Source: an uncultured Saccharospirillaceae bacterium (GTDB lineage: Bacteria; Pseudomonadota; Gammaproteobacteria; Pseudomonadales; Oceanobacteraceae). Taken from it: DNA of 64,000 bases. Positions 17,185 to 26,889 of the stretch are shown one piece after another. Location: the NCBI GenBank assembly GCA_947499545.1, contig CANMOZ010000018.1, positions 18,517 through 82,516 on the forward strand, given 5' to 3'. Numbering within the stretch: the first letter of the stretch is position 1; each line of letters starts with the position of its first letter. Both the position numbers and the translations under genes were made by a program. The notes below the pieces were generated by a model. It saw only the letters and a program-made list of their open reading frames with translations. It ran no database searches and had not been told where the DNA came from.

Positions 17185-19836
17185 ATGAAAGAGTCGCAAC
17201 CAAAAACCATTTACCTCAAAGACTATCAACCTCCTCACTATCTAATCGATAAAACATATTTAAGAGTTCAGTTGGAATCTGGGCAAACAAGCGTGCATTC
17301 AACGTTACTGATTAGGCGCAACCCAGACAGCACAGCAACAACTACCACGCCGTTAGTCTTGGATGGTCAGCATATGAGCCTTCAGCAAGTGGCAATTGAT
17401 GGTGACTCACTTGAGGTTGGGCATTATGTTGTCGATGCGGACCATCTGACGATTGGGAATGTGCCTGAGCAATTTGAATTAACCCTCGAAACAATCATTA
17501 AGCCAGAAGAAAATACGGCGCTTGAAGGGCTTTATAAATCTGGCAGCATGTATTGTACGCAGTGTGAAGCAGAAGGCTTCAGACGCATCACGTATTATAT
17601 TGATCGCCCTGATGTGATGTCCCTCTTCACAACGCGCATTGAGGCCGATAAAGAGCAGTTTCCTACCCTGCTTTCAAATGGCAATTTGGTTGAATCAGGC
17701 GAACTAGATAACGGACGGCACTTTGCTACTTGGGAGGACCCTTTCCGGAAACCCTGCTATTTATTTGCGATGGTGGCTGGGAACTTAGACGGCATCAGCG
17801 ACGAATTTAAAACAGCTTCCGGGCGCAAAGTGACGCTAAAAATCTTAGTCGAGCCGCATAATGTAAATAAATGCGATTTTGCCATGACCTCGCTTAAGCG
17901 AGCTATGAGGTGGGATGAAGAAGTTTATGGCAGAGAGTATGATTTAGATGTTTTTCATATAGTGGCGGTTGATGCCTTTAATATGGGGGCAATGGAAAAC
18001 AAAAGCCTCAATATTTTTAACTCATCTTGTGTGCTGGCACGGCCTGAGATAACGACAGATGCCGCTTTTGAGCGGATTGATTCAATTGTTGCCCACGAAT
18101 ATTTCCACAACTGGTCCGGTAATCGAGTGACCTGCAGAGACTGGTTTCAATTAAGTCTGAAAGAAGGCTTTACCGTCTTCAGAGATGCACAATATACCGA
18201 GGATACGTACTCTAAAGCCGTTAAACGGATAGACGATGCGCGTGTCATGCGAACCATGCAGTTTGCGGAAGATGCTGGCCCAATGGCACACCCCATTCGA
18301 CCAGGAGCTTTTATAGAAATATCTAATTTCTACACCTTGACGGTCTATGAAAAAGGAGCCGAAGTGGTTCGAATGATCCGCAATATCCTTGGACCCAAGG
18401 CTTTTAGAAAAGGATCGGACCTGTATTTTGAACGCCACGATGGTCAGGCGGTGACAACCGAAGATTTTGTCAAAGCGATGGAAGATGCTTCCGGTATCGA
18501 TTTGGGGTTATTCAGTCGTTGGTACCATCAAGCAGGTACGCCAGAGCTGCATATCAAAGACCGTTACGATCCAGCATCTCAGACCTATGAATTAATCATC
18601 AAACAAAGCTGTCCTGCAACGCCAGGTCAGCCTGGCAAAGACCCCTTTCATATTCCATTGGCCATTGGTTTGTTAGATGCCAGCGGAAAGGATATGCCAT
18701 TAAAATTGGTTTCACCCCAAGGTGCATTAACCCCAGAAACCGGGGTGTTGAATGTAACAGCCGAAGAAGAAGTGTTTGTATTTGAGGGAGTGTCTGAACG
18801 ACCATTACCTTCTCTGTTACGTAACTTTTCAGCACCCGTGAAAGTGTATTACCCCTATGAAGATAAAGACTTATTAAGACTAATGGCGGGTGATTCAGAT
18901 GGCTTCAATCGATGGGATGCGAGCCAAAATTTGGGCGTTAAATTACTGCTCTCCATAGCGGAAGGCGCTGACTACGATGCGTTGTTAGAGGGTTATCTTG
19001 TGGCCGCTAAAGCCATTCTGAATGATAACTCTCTAGACCTTGCCGCAAAAGCTTACATGCTGGCTGTCCCTTCTTTGCCTTATGTTCTCAATTTGGTGGA
19101 GACAATGAACGTATCAAAACTACAAGCCGCACGAGAAAGCCTCCAAACGAAAATAGCGGAAGGGTTGGAATCAGATTTGATGAAGGTTTTAAATCAGTTA
19201 GAAATAACCGATACCTATAAACCTGAGCACCAACAAATGTCACAAAGGGCTCTGGCTGGTGTAGTAATGCGCTATTTGGCTAGGGTTGAGGGAGGCAAGG
19301 GTAAGGAGCTGGCAAAAGCTAAATTTGATCAAGCCGATAACATGACCGATCAAACGAATGCTTTGTTGGCGCTAATGGATGCGCCAGCAACCGAAATGGC
19401 TGAAGAGGCTATGCAGGCTTTTTATGAGCAATGGAAAGGGGAAGACCTGGTTGTATTGGACTGGTTCCGTTTGCAAGCCGGGCACCCTGTTCTGGGTACT
19501 TTGGAAAGAGTGCAGGCTTTACTTCAACATCCAAAATTTGACATAAAAAACCCCAATAAAGTTCGCAGTGTTTTGGGTGCTTATGCAAATAATATGGCGC
19601 AATTTCACCGAAAAGATGGGGCTGGGTATGAGTTCTTGGCGGATAAAGTCATTGAGCTGGATGAGTTAAACCCTCAAGTGGCATCCCGTTTAGTGAACCC
19701 TTTGACCCAAATGAAAAAAATGCCCGATTCAGTTGCAGCGAGCATGCTGGCTGCTTTACGAAGGATCGAAGCACAAGAAAAGTTGTCTTCTGATGTGTAT
19801 GAGGTTGTTACAAAAGCGATCAGCTTTGCCTCATGA
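17185..19836 (+). CDS. pepN: Aminopeptidase N
   Basis: 883 residues, the standard length for gammaproteobacterial PepN (M1 family). Cytoplasmic zinc aminopeptidase that finishes protein turnover by removing N-terminal residues from peptides. The exopeptidase motif 'GAMENK' is near residue 268; the zinc site is 'HEYFHNWSGNRV' (His304, Glu305, His308) with the third ligand Glu in 'LKEGFTVFRD' near 327. The DUF3458 C-terminal helical domain is complete. ATG with GAGGG upstream. Single gene between a hairpin and the next unit. Confidence 0.97.
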   Translation: MKESQPKTIYLKDYQPPHYLIDKTYLRVQLESGQTSVHSTLLIRRNPDSTATTTTPLVLDGQHMSLQQVAIDGDSLEVGHYVVDADHLTIGNVPEQFELTLETIIKPEENTALEGLYKSGSMYCTQCEAEGFRRITYYIDRPDVMSLFTTRIEADKEQFPTLLSNGNLVESGELDNGRHFATWEDPFRKPCYLFAMVAGNLDGISDEFKTASGRKVTLKILVEPHNVNKCDFAMTSLKRAMRWDEEVYGREYDLDVFHIVAVDAFNMGAMENKSLNIFNSSCVLARPEITTDAAFERIDSIVAHEYFHNWSGNRVTCRDWFQLSLKEGFTVFRDAQYTEDTYSKAVKRIDDARVMRTMQFAEDAGPMAHPIRPGAFIEISNFYTLTVYEKGAEVVRMIRNILGPKAFRKGSDLYFERHDGQAVTTEDFVKAMEDASGIDLGLFSRWYHQAGTPELHIKDRYDPASQTYELIIKQSCPATPGQPGKDPFHIPLAIGLLDASGKDMPLKLVSPQGALTPETGVLNVTAEEEVFVFEGVSERPLPSLLRNFSAPVKVYYPYEDKDLLRLMAGDSDGFNRWDASQNLGVKLLLSIAEGADYDALLEGYLVAAKAILNDNSLDLAAKAYMLAVPSLPYVLNLVETMNVSKLQAARESLQTKIAEGLESDLMKVLNQLEITDTYKPEHQQMSQRALAGVVMRYLARVEGGKGKELAKAKFDQADNMTDQTNALLALMDAPATEMAEEAMQAFYEQWKGEDLVVLDWFRLQAGHPVLGTLERVQALLQHPKFDIKNPNKVRSVLGAYANNMAQFHRKDGAGYEFLADKVIELDELNPQVASRLVNPLTQMKKMPDSVAASMLAALRRIEAQEKLSSDVYEVVTKAISFAS

Positions 19837-19894
19837 GGGGAGTTCACCAATACTAATAATGTTGCTGTAGAAGTGAAGCGTTAAAGGACTAATC

Positions 19895-21022
19895 ATGCAC
19901 TTTTACAAGGGAAGGGCAATCCTATGGCTTGCCTTCACCCTGTTTCCTAATCTGTCTCAGGGTGAGTGGATTGACCCGATGAGACGGCCAGCCCTTAAAG
20001 CCAATGCATGGCATAAGGCACTCTTCTTAGATGTAAGCCCTGTAGAATCCGGTGTTTTAGCCGTGGGTGCTCAGGGCGCCATTCTGTTGGGGAAAGCGCT
20101 CGATCCTTCAATTCAGTGGACCCAGCAGTCTGTTCCTACCTCTGTAACGCTGACAGCAGTGGCTGCACAAGCCAATACGAGGATAGCTGTTGGGCATGAT
20201 GGAATGATATTGAAAGAAGTGTCCCCATCGATTTGGGAAGTCGTGTTTGATGGGTTTAGAGCCAATCAAAATATGCTTCAAGAAACACAGACTTTATTGG
20301 CCTCTAAGCAGCTGGCTGAGGAATTGAGAGAGACACTTGAGTGGATACAAGAAGACTTAACAAAAGATGTTGAACAAAAAGCTACACAACCCTTTTTAGA
20401 TGTGGCCGTTTTGGATGAACAAGGAAAATCCATATTAGCCGTTGGTGCCTACGGCATGGCTTTTATGAGTAATGATGCCGGGGCCACTTGGAACAGTTAC
20501 ACAACCCAGTTACTAAATCCCAATCGTTATCACCTAAATCAACTATTGAAACTGGATGAACGCAGGTGGTTGCTAGTGGGTGAGCAAGGCTTGGTTCGAT
20601 TGAGTTTGGATCAAGGTAATACTTGGAATATTGTTGAAACGGAAACAGCTTCCTCTTGGTTTGCGGCTGAAGTTAAAGATGATCAAATTCTAATTGCTGG
20701 AATTCAAGGTCATATTCTTTACTCACATGACAAGGGCGAAAACTGGCGTTCGGAAATAGTTAACGCTATTGGAACGCCTGTCATTATTAAGCGATGTTAT
20801 CAATCTCTCTTTTGCACATTTGGCCGAAAAGGGCTTATCAGTGCCGTGCGATTATCGGAAAAAGGTGCGCAAGTGGTCGGTCAATGGCAATTAATAAACC
20901 GTCAAGATATTACCAGCGCGACGCTACTTAAGAATAATTGGTTGCTCACATTGGAAAAAGGGTATCAGTACTGGCCAAGCCCAACTTTGCCTGCTTTAGA
21001 AAAGGAGAGTGGGGATGAGTGA
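19895..21022 (+). CDS. YCF48-like / BNR-repeat secreted protein paired with the RND transporter
   Basis: 375 residues with an N-terminal signal peptide (about residues 1-24, ending near NLSQG). Repeated 'GAQGAILLG', 'VGHDGMILKE', 'VGAYGMAFMSNDAGATW', 'VGEQGLVRLSLDQGNTW' and 'IQGHILYSHDKGENW' segments are beta-propeller blades of the photosystem II assembly factor Ycf48/BNR kind. Such proteins are commonly encoded just before an RND permease in Pseudomonas and relatives. The stop overlaps the next gene, implying translational coupling and a shared process at the cell envelope. Substrate unknown. Confidence 0.8.
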   Translation: MHFYKGRAILWLAFTLFPNLSQGEWIDPMRRPALKANAWHKALFLDVSPVESGVLAVGAQGAILLGKALDPSIQWTQQSVPTSVTLTAVAAQANTRIAVGHDGMILKEVSPSIWEVVFDGFRANQNMLQETQTLLASKQLAEELRETLEWIQEDLTKDVEQKATQPFLDVAVLDEQGKSILAVGAYGMAFMSNDAGATWNSYTTQLLNPNRYHLNQLLKLDERRWLLVGEQGLVRLSLDQGNTWNIVETETASSWFAAEVKDDQILIAGIQGHILYSHDKGENWRSEIVNAIGTPVIIKRCYQSLFCTFGRKGLISAVRLSEKGAQVVGQWQLINRQDITSATLLKNNWLLTLEKGYQYWPSPTLPALEKESGDE

Positions 21023-23447
21023 TGGTAATCAGGAAGAACCAAAAGAAGCTTCGGACGTTTTAACGGAACCAGAACATTTTTTGTTTATCCGTAACAGTGA
21101 ACCTTTTTTAGAAAAATGGCTTTTTAAAAAAGCGCATTGGGCCCTCTTATTAACAGCGATACTAACGGTTGTTTTATTTATCCAAATGCTTGGTATTAAG
21201 CCCGATGCGCGCATAGAGAAGCTTATTCCCTTAGAACATCCCTATATTCAAAATTTTCTCAAACATCGTGATGCACTTGGATCGGCGGTAAGCCAGTTAA
21301 AAGTGGTGGTGTCAGTGACGGATGGCGATGTTTTTTCTGCCGACTACTTTAGCTTGCTGCAAAAAGTAACGGACGAAGCCTTTTTCATCAGTGGTGTGGA
21401 TCGATCTGGAATGAAGTCACTGTGGACGCCCAATGTTCGCTGGACAGAAGTGACCGAAGAAGGGTTTCAAGGAGGGCCAATTTTTCCGTCTCACTATCAA
21501 GGGTCTCAGACCGATGTGGAAGAGGTGCGTTCAAATATATTGAAATCAGGGCAGGTTGGACGCTTGGTTGCCAATGATTTCAAATCCACGTTGATAGAAG
21601 TTCCATTGTATGAGAAAGATCCAACGACGGGCGAGAAGTTGGATTATTCAAAGCTGTCTACTGCTTTTGAAGAAAAGATCCGCAATCAATATCAAAGCGA
21701 TTATATTCGGGTACACATTATTGGCGTACCAAAAATTATTGCAGACTTGATTGAAGGGTTTAAATACATAGTGTTGTTTTTTCTTCTGGCTGTGTTGATT
21801 AGTTTGGTCCTGCTGTGGTTGCACCTTCGTTGCTTTATCAGTGGCATCTTGGTGCTGTTATGTTCGTTGTCAGCCGTTATATGGCAGCTCGGTTTGGTGA
21901 AGTGGTTAGGGTATGGCATAGACCCTTATTCGGTTCTTGTGCCTTTCTTAGTGTTTGCCATCGCAGTGAGTCATGGCGTGCAAATTGTTAATGGTATTAT
22001 GCATTGGCAAGCAGAAGAAGGGATGTCTCCTGAATCCTCAGCGCGTTTAGCCTTTAGGCAGTTATATGTACCAGGCATGTTAGCGCTTGTCAGTGATGCT
22101 ATCGGATTCTTAACTCTGATGTTTATTGATATCGGTGTGATTCAGGAGCTTGCGATTACGGCCAGTATTGGTATTGCAGCGATTATTGTAACCAACCTTT
22201 TTATATTGCCTGTTATCTGTTCAAAATACTCCATGCGTCAGGCTGCGTTGGATCGGGTTAGATTTGGCGCAACTCAGAAAACCCCTTTATGGGTAGCCTT
22301 AAGTCATTGTGCTGAACGAGTTTATGCAAAAAAACTGATGATCGTTTTTTTGATACTCATGGGGGTAGGGATATGGGGGTCATTATACTTAGAGATTGGT
22401 GATCTTGATCAGGGAGCGCCAGAGTTGCATCCGGATTCACGGTATAACTTGGACAACCAGTTTGTGGTTGATAATTACACAACAAGTTCGGATGTATTGG
22501 TCATTATGACTGAAACCCCAGCTGAAGGCTGCACGCTGTTTCCAGTACTTGAGGGGATTGACTTATTAATGTGGCAGTTGAATAACACGGTTGGTGTGCA
22601 GGGCGTTGTGTCATTGACGACGGTGGCTAAGCTGGTGACTAAGGGGTATAACGAAGGCTATCCTGCATGGGAAGCTCTTCCTAGAAACCAAGCGGTACTC
22701 AATACCAGTGTGCAGCGCGCGCCAACGGAGTTGATTAATGCCGATTGTTCTATGACGCCTGTAGCCGTTTATTTGGATGACCATAAAGCCGATACCTTGA
22801 AACGTGTTGTGGCGGCTGTTGAAACCTTTAAAGATGAGAATGACACAGAAAACTTGATGAACTTTAAATTGGCATCAGGAAATGCCGGTGTGGAAGCAGC
22901 AACGAATGCCGTCATTGAGCAGGCACAATATCGAATGCTGGTGTTTGTGTATGTCGTCGTTGGGATTTTATGCTGGTTGACCTTTCGTTCATGGCGAGCA
23001 CTTATTTGTATTTTGTCTCCATTGTTATTAACGTCCATGCTATGTCAAGCTCTAATGGCTTGGTTGGGGATTGGTGTTAAGGTTGCTACGTTGCCTGTGA
23101 TAGTTTTAGGAGTTGGAATTGGTGTTGATTATGGCATTTATATATTTTCTAAATATGAATCTATGTTAATCCAAAAAGATTCTGCTCGTGATGCCTACTA
23201 TGAAACGTTGATTTCGACAGGTAAAGCGGTTGGTTTTACCGGAATTACACTTGCGATAGGTGTTGCTACTTGGATTTTCTCGCTTATTAAATTCCAGGCT
23301 GACATGGGAGTGCTGCTAACATTCATGTTCCTTTGGAATATGGTCGGTGCTCTGATCTTTATACCAGCATTCGCCGCGTTTGTTGTAGACCCAATAGCAC
23401 TAAAAGAGCGGCATCAACGACTTCATGGTCAATTGTCACCCGCCTAG
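21015..23447 (+). CDS. RND family transporter (HAE3/MMPL type)
   Basis: About 810 residues with the 1+5+1+5 membrane layout of the smaller RND family. The first helix is near residues 40-57, a periplasmic domain follows to about 240, then a helix cluster (about 245-400), a second periplasmic domain (about 460-630) and a second cluster (about 635-790) with 'LGVGIGVDYGIYIFSKYE'. It resembles hydrophobe/amphiphile exporters that work with a Ycf48-like partner; the cargo could be lipids or hydrophobic compounds (inference). ATG 21015 is preferred to GTG 21009 because AAGGAG at 21002-21007 gives 7-base spacing. It overlaps the upstream gene by 8 bases. Confidence 0.88.
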   Translation: MSDGNQEEPKEASDVLTEPEHFLFIRNSEPFLEKWLFKKAHWALLLTAILTVVLFIQMLGIKPDARIEKLIPLEHPYIQNFLKHRDALGSAVSQLKVVVSVTDGDVFSADYFSLLQKVTDEAFFISGVDRSGMKSLWTPNVRWTEVTEEGFQGGPIFPSHYQGSQTDVEEVRSNILKSGQVGRLVANDFKSTLIEVPLYEKDPTTGEKLDYSKLSTAFEEKIRNQYQSDYIRVHIIGVPKIIADLIEGFKYIVLFFLLAVLISLVLLWLHLRCFISGILVLLCSLSAVIWQLGLVKWLGYGIDPYSVLVPFLVFAIAVSHGVQIVNGIMHWQAEEGMSPESSARLAFRQLYVPGMLALVSDAIGFLTLMFIDIGVIQELAITASIGIAAIIVTNLFILPVICSKYSMRQAALDRVRFGATQKTPLWVALSHCAERVYAKKLMIVFLILMGVGIWGSLYLEIGDLDQGAPELHPDSRYNLDNQFVVDNYTTSSDVLVIMTETPAEGCTLFPVLEGIDLLMWQLNNTVGVQGVVSLTTVAKLVTKGYNEGYPAWEALPRNQAVLNTSVQRAPTELINADCSMTPVAVYLDDHKADTLKRVVAAVETFKDENDTENLMNFKLASGNAGVEAATNAVIEQAQYRMLVFVYVVVGILCWLTFRSWRALICILSPLLLTSMLCQALMAWLGIGVKVATLPVIVLGVGIGVDYGIYIFSKYESMLIQKDSARDAYYETLISTGKAVGFTGITLAIGVATWIFSLIKFQADMGVLLTFMFLWNMVGALIFIPAFAAFVVDPIALKERHQRLHGQLSPA

Positions 23448-23711
23448 TTATTAAGGCGAGAAAAGTCCCGCCAGAAGGGTGATTGCAGCTCATGCTGCAT
23501 ATAAAATACTCCTAAATTGACTGGATAAGTAAGGAAAACACCCATTTTTTGAATGGGCTCCTATCCTGATAAGTCTGGTCAGTTAATTGTAGGTGGACTG
23601 AATATCACAACCGGTCTAGGTAATTCCTAGCCATCCGACTAGTTGAGGGCAGTGCAATAATTGCAATAAGATGGATTCTGATCTAATCGTCAACCCCAGC
23701 ATTGGATAGCA

Positions 23712-24182
23712 GTGAAAATGGAACTAGAAAAAATAATTAGTTATCAAGTTAATCGTTGCGCTTTTGTACTACGCCAAACCTTCTTTGATTTTATGAGAGG
23801 TCGTGGTATTGAGTTTACTCCTGAAGAAGGCATTATCTTATTGCAGCTTTGGGAAGAAGATAGGCAAACTCAATCTGAGTTAGGCCGATACGTTTACAAA
23901 GGCCCATCAACCCTTTCGCGCCAACTGGATTCTCTGGTGGCTAAGGGATTTGTCTTTCGGGAAATCTGCGCTGAAGATCGCAGAAAAACCTACGTTTGCT
24001 TAACAGAAGAAGGGAAAGCAGCAAAAGACTACCTTCTCAAACACGCAGAAGAGTTTATTGGGCTGATTTGCGATGGCGTGACAGAAAAAGAACTGTCAGC
24101 GGCTATGAAAACCCTCTCTAAAATTAGAGAAAATGCTTTGCAATACCGTCGCGATGGGAAAAAAATCCAAGAAATTGCTTGA
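23712..24182 (+). CDS. MarR family transcriptional regulator
   Basis: About 156 residues with a winged helix-turn-helix: 'EEGIILLQLWEEDRQTQSELGRYVYKGPSTLSRQLDSLVAKGFV' split as helices 2-4, then the wing 'REICAEDRRKTYVCLTEEGK'. Ligand and targets unknown. The start is GTG 23712 or ATG 23718. The gene stands alone, convergent with the sugar dehydrogenase gene and 264 bases downstream of the RND gene, whose expression it could control. Confidence 0.88.
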   Translation: MKMELEKIISYQVNRCAFVLRQTFFDFMRGRGIEFTPEEGIILLQLWEEDRQTQSELGRYVYKGPSTLSRQLDSLVAKGFVFREICAEDRRKTYVCLTEEGKAAKDYLLKHAEEFIGLICDGVTEKELSAAMKTLSKIRENALQYRRDGKKIQEIA

Positions 24183-24199
24183 TATGCACGCTTCTGGAT

Positions 24200-25330
24200 T
24201 TAAAGAGAACGCTCTATTTTATAGAGCGTTCCTTCAGGGGAGTCTGTTATAAAATAGATATCCCCTGAGGTATTTTCATCAACATCCCGAATTCGGTTGT
24301 TCATGGATTCGAAGAGTCTGATTTCTTTATACGCTCCCTTTTGTTTTATTAATACATTTAAATGCCTTAATTTTAATGCACCATTGATAAAAAATCCCTT
24401 TAAGTCTGGATGCTTTTTTCCTGAATAAATTAATAATCCGGACGGCGCTATTGAAGGAGTCCAGTGATAAGCGGGCTGCTCTAAACCTGCTTTGTGTGTT
24501 CCTTCACCAATGCTTGGTCCCCAATACTCTTTACCATAAGTGATGATTGGCCAGCCATAATTCTTCCCAGGGAGCACTTTGTTCAGTTCGTCACCACCTC
24601 TAGGTCCATGCTCTTGAAGCCATAACTGACCTAAAGCATCCAGGTAGATGCCTTGAGGATTTCGATGGCCAAGTGAATAAATTTCCGGTTTGGCAGATTT
24701 ATTTTGAATAAATGGGTTGTCATTAGGTATGGAGCCATCCAGTTTAAGCCGAATTACCTTTCCTGCACTGTCATCAAGCTTCTGAGCCCTCTTTCGATCG
24801 CCGCGATCGCCGATGCCAAAAAATAGATAGTCTTGGTTGACCGCAAATCGAGAACCAAAATGTTTGGCCTCATCGCTAAAAGGAGTGGCTGTGTAGAGTA
24901 CAGATTGATTTTTGATGATTTTTTGGTCTAGGTCCAGTTCAAATTGACTGATTTGAAGGCTGTATAGCCCCTCCTTTTTAATGGTATAACTTAAAAATAG
25001 AATACGGTTGTGCTTAAAGTTAGGATGTAATTTTATATCAAGCAATCCCCCTTGGTTTCGATGCCCAATTGTGGGGACTCCCTTTAAGAGCGTTTTTTTT
25101 AAAGTCTTTAAATTAATCCATATTAACTCTCCGCGCCTTTCTGATAGTAATAGTTCGTGGTCTGAGAGAAACTCAATAGCCCACGGATGATTCAATTGAC
25201 GAACCAAGGGTTTGGCTGTAAATGAGCTAGGGTTGGGTATTGATTGAGCATTTGAGGTGTAGACTGAGAGCAGGATAAAAGCAGCATATAAAAAAAAGTA
25301 AAGTGCCGACTTTTCGAGAGTAACTTGCAT
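24200..25330 (-). CDS. PQQ-dependent sugar dehydrogenase (glucose/sorbosone dehydrogenase family)
   Basis: 376 residues with a signal peptide (about 1-29) and a six-bladed propeller of the soluble glucose/sorbosone dehydrogenase (YliI/Asd) type. Landmarks are 'LNHPWAIEFLSDHELLLSERRGEL', 'GHRNQGGLLDIKLHP', 'GDRGDRKRAQKLDDSAGKVIRL', 'GHRNPQGI', 'LWLQEHGPRGGDELN' and 'GKNYGWPIITYG', all near the PQQ and substrate face. Periplasmic aldose oxidation is expected; true substrate unknown. It lies 2 bases after the photolyase gene, so it is the last gene of that minus-strand operon. Its final codons form a perfect hairpin. Confidence 0.87.
   Translation of the reverse strand: MQVTLEKSALYFFLYAAFILLSVYTSNAQSIPNPSSFTAKPLVRQLNHPWAIEFLSDHELLLSERRGELIWINLKTLKKTLLKGVPTIGHRNQGGLLDIKLHPNFKHNRILFLSYTIKKEGLYSLQISQFELDLDQKIIKNQSVLYTATPFSDEAKHFGSRFAVNQDYLFFGIGDRGDRKRAQKLDDSAGKVIRLKLDGSIPNDNPFIQNKSAKPEIYSLGHRNPQGIYLDALGQLWLQEHGPRGGDELNKVLPGKNYGWPIITYGKEYWGPSIGEGTHKAGLEQPAYHWTPSIAPSGLLIYSGKKHPDLKGFFINGALKLRHLNVLIKQKGAYKEIRLFESMNNRIRDVDENTSGDIYFITDSPEGTLYKIERSL
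24207..24231. terminator. Hairpin in the 3' end of the sugar dehydrogenase gene
   Basis: A perfect 11-bp inverted repeat (GAACGCTCTAT / ATAGAGCGTTC) with a TTT loop. It lies inside the last codons (LYKIERS) of the minus-strand gene and 24 bases beyond the plus-strand marR stop. Position suggests a shared bidirectional terminator. T-tracts on either side are weak. Confidence 0.55.
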
Positions 25331-25332
25331 GA

Positions 25333-26865
25333 TTAGAGAACCTCAATGGATTCGATGAGTTGACTCGATTTAGAGAGTAACGCTTGCTGCTTATGTTTGT
25401 TAAAGTTGCCCCAGGTTCTGATAGGCATGCTCATCCTAGGATTGTTTTTGAGTTTGGATTGATGAGTGCCGATGAAACCCCAGTACAGAGCATTAAAAGG
25501 ACATGCATTATCAGTAATGGACTCTTTGGGTGAGTAGATGCATGCTTTGCAGAAGTCGGACATTTTATTAATGTAGTTGCCGCTGGCAATGTAGGGTTTT
25601 GATGCTAATGCTCCACCGTCTCCATATAATGCCATGCCTAACGTGTTGGGCAGCTCTACCCACTCAAAAGCATCAATAAATACCCCTAGATACCAATCGC
25701 AAACGTCTTGAGGATTGATTTTTGCGAGCAATGCAAAATTCCCTGTAATCATAAGCCTCAAAATATGGTGCGCGTAAGCGTATTTCTGAATACCTTCAAT
25801 TGTTGAACGAATACATAGCATATTGGTCTCTGCAGTCCAATAAAAGCTGGGTAAAGGATGATTGTGTTCAAAGAAATTTTGTTGATGATAGGCGGGCCCT
25901 TGGAACCAGTAATACCCATAGATGTACTCACGCCAGCCCAGAACTTGCCGAATAAAACCTTCAACAGCATTCAAAGGCGCTTGCTTGCTTAAATACGCTT
26001 GTTCAGCTTTTTCGCAACACTCGTGCGCACTGAGCAGACCGGTGTTTAGATAAGGAGAGATAAGAGAGTGAAATAAAAATGCGTGGTTATGAAGCATGGC
26101 ATCTTGATAGGTTCCAAAGTAGGGAAGTCGGTGTTTAATGAAATGGTTTAGCTTTTTTAAAGCGTCTGAACGCTGAGTGACCCATGGGAAATAATCAATA
26201 CGCCCAAATAAAGGTTGTTTTACATGTTTGTTAATGTCTTTTATGACAGATTTCAAAACTGGGTGGTCAGGGCCGTTGTTCTTGGGAAGCATTGGAAGTT
26301 TTATGGCTTGGTCATAAGCCTTACGGTTGTCTTGATCGTAATTCCATTTTCCTCCAAAAGGCTGATGATGGTTTTGCATTAAGATGCCATGCTTCTTTCG
26401 TAACTCTCGGTAATAATACTCCATTCTGAGTTGCTTTCTTCCTTGAGCCCACTCACTGAACTGAGATGGAGTTGAGAAAAAGAGAGGATTATCAAACCAT
26501 GTAAGAGGTGTATCTGCTTCATTTGCGGCTTCTTCGAATAATACTTTAACTCGATGTTCACCTGGATATTGGATGCTGATTTCAGTGTAGGTGCCATGAG
26601 AAAGTTCATGATGAACCAGAGTGTTAAAACTATTGAATTTGCCTAGGCGATGGTAGTGTAGTGCCCAACCTTTTCGTTCTAATGTTTTAGCATATTGACG
26701 CATTGCGGTTAATATAAATGCAACTTTTTGGATGTGGTGTGGTGCATAGCTGCATTCATCAATGAGTTCAGCCATGCAAATAACGTCTTCTTGCTTGCTA
26801 GCCGATTTTAATGCTGCATTATTGAGTGATAGTTGATCGCCAAGGATGAAAATCAATTTAGCCAT
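25333..26865 (-). CDS. Cryptochrome/photolyase family protein (FeS-BCP / (6-4) photolyase type)
   Basis: About 510 residues matching the DPRP (deoxyribodipyrimidine photolyase-related) family. The N-terminal alpha/beta antenna domain begins 'KLIFILGDQLSLNN'. The FAD-binding helical domain carries 'FIRQVLGWREYIYGYYW', 'LMITGNFALLAKINP' and 'ALYGDGGALASKPYIASG'. A Cys cluster ('CKACIYSPKE', 'NACPFN' plus an upstream Cys) fits the 4Fe-4S site of this class. It repairs UV lesions using light. Start set at ATG 26865; ATG/GTG-type upstream extension of 4 residues is possible. Genes for pterin synthesis lie upstream in the same operon. Confidence 0.9.
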   Translation of the reverse strand: MAKLIFILGDQLSLNNAALKSASKQEDVICMAELIDECSYAPHHIQKVAFILTAMRQYAKTLERKGWALHYHRLGKFNSFNTLVHHELSHGTYTEISIQYPGEHRVKVLFEEAANEADTPLTWFDNPLFFSTPSQFSEWAQGRKQLRMEYYYRELRKKHGILMQNHHQPFGGKWNYDQDNRKAYDQAIKLPMLPKNNGPDHPVLKSVIKDINKHVKQPLFGRIDYFPWVTQRSDALKKLNHFIKHRLPYFGTYQDAMLHNHAFLFHSLISPYLNTGLLSAHECCEKAEQAYLSKQAPLNAVEGFIRQVLGWREYIYGYYWFQGPAYHQQNFFEHNHPLPSFYWTAETNMLCIRSTIEGIQKYAYAHHILRLMITGNFALLAKINPQDVCDWYLGVFIDAFEWVELPNTLGMALYGDGGALASKPYIASGNYINKMSDFCKACIYSPKESITDNACPFNALYWGFIGTHQSKLKNNPRMSMPIRTWGNFNKHKQQALLSKSSQLIESIEVL

Positions 26866-26889
26866 GAAGATAACCATTGATCATAAGCA

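Noticed and set aside
23521-23600. Long imperfect inverted repeat after the RND gene
   Set aside because: The outer arms match only partly. A small CCCATT/AATGGG stem exists at 23541-23557, but it lacks a T-tract and is far from the stop.
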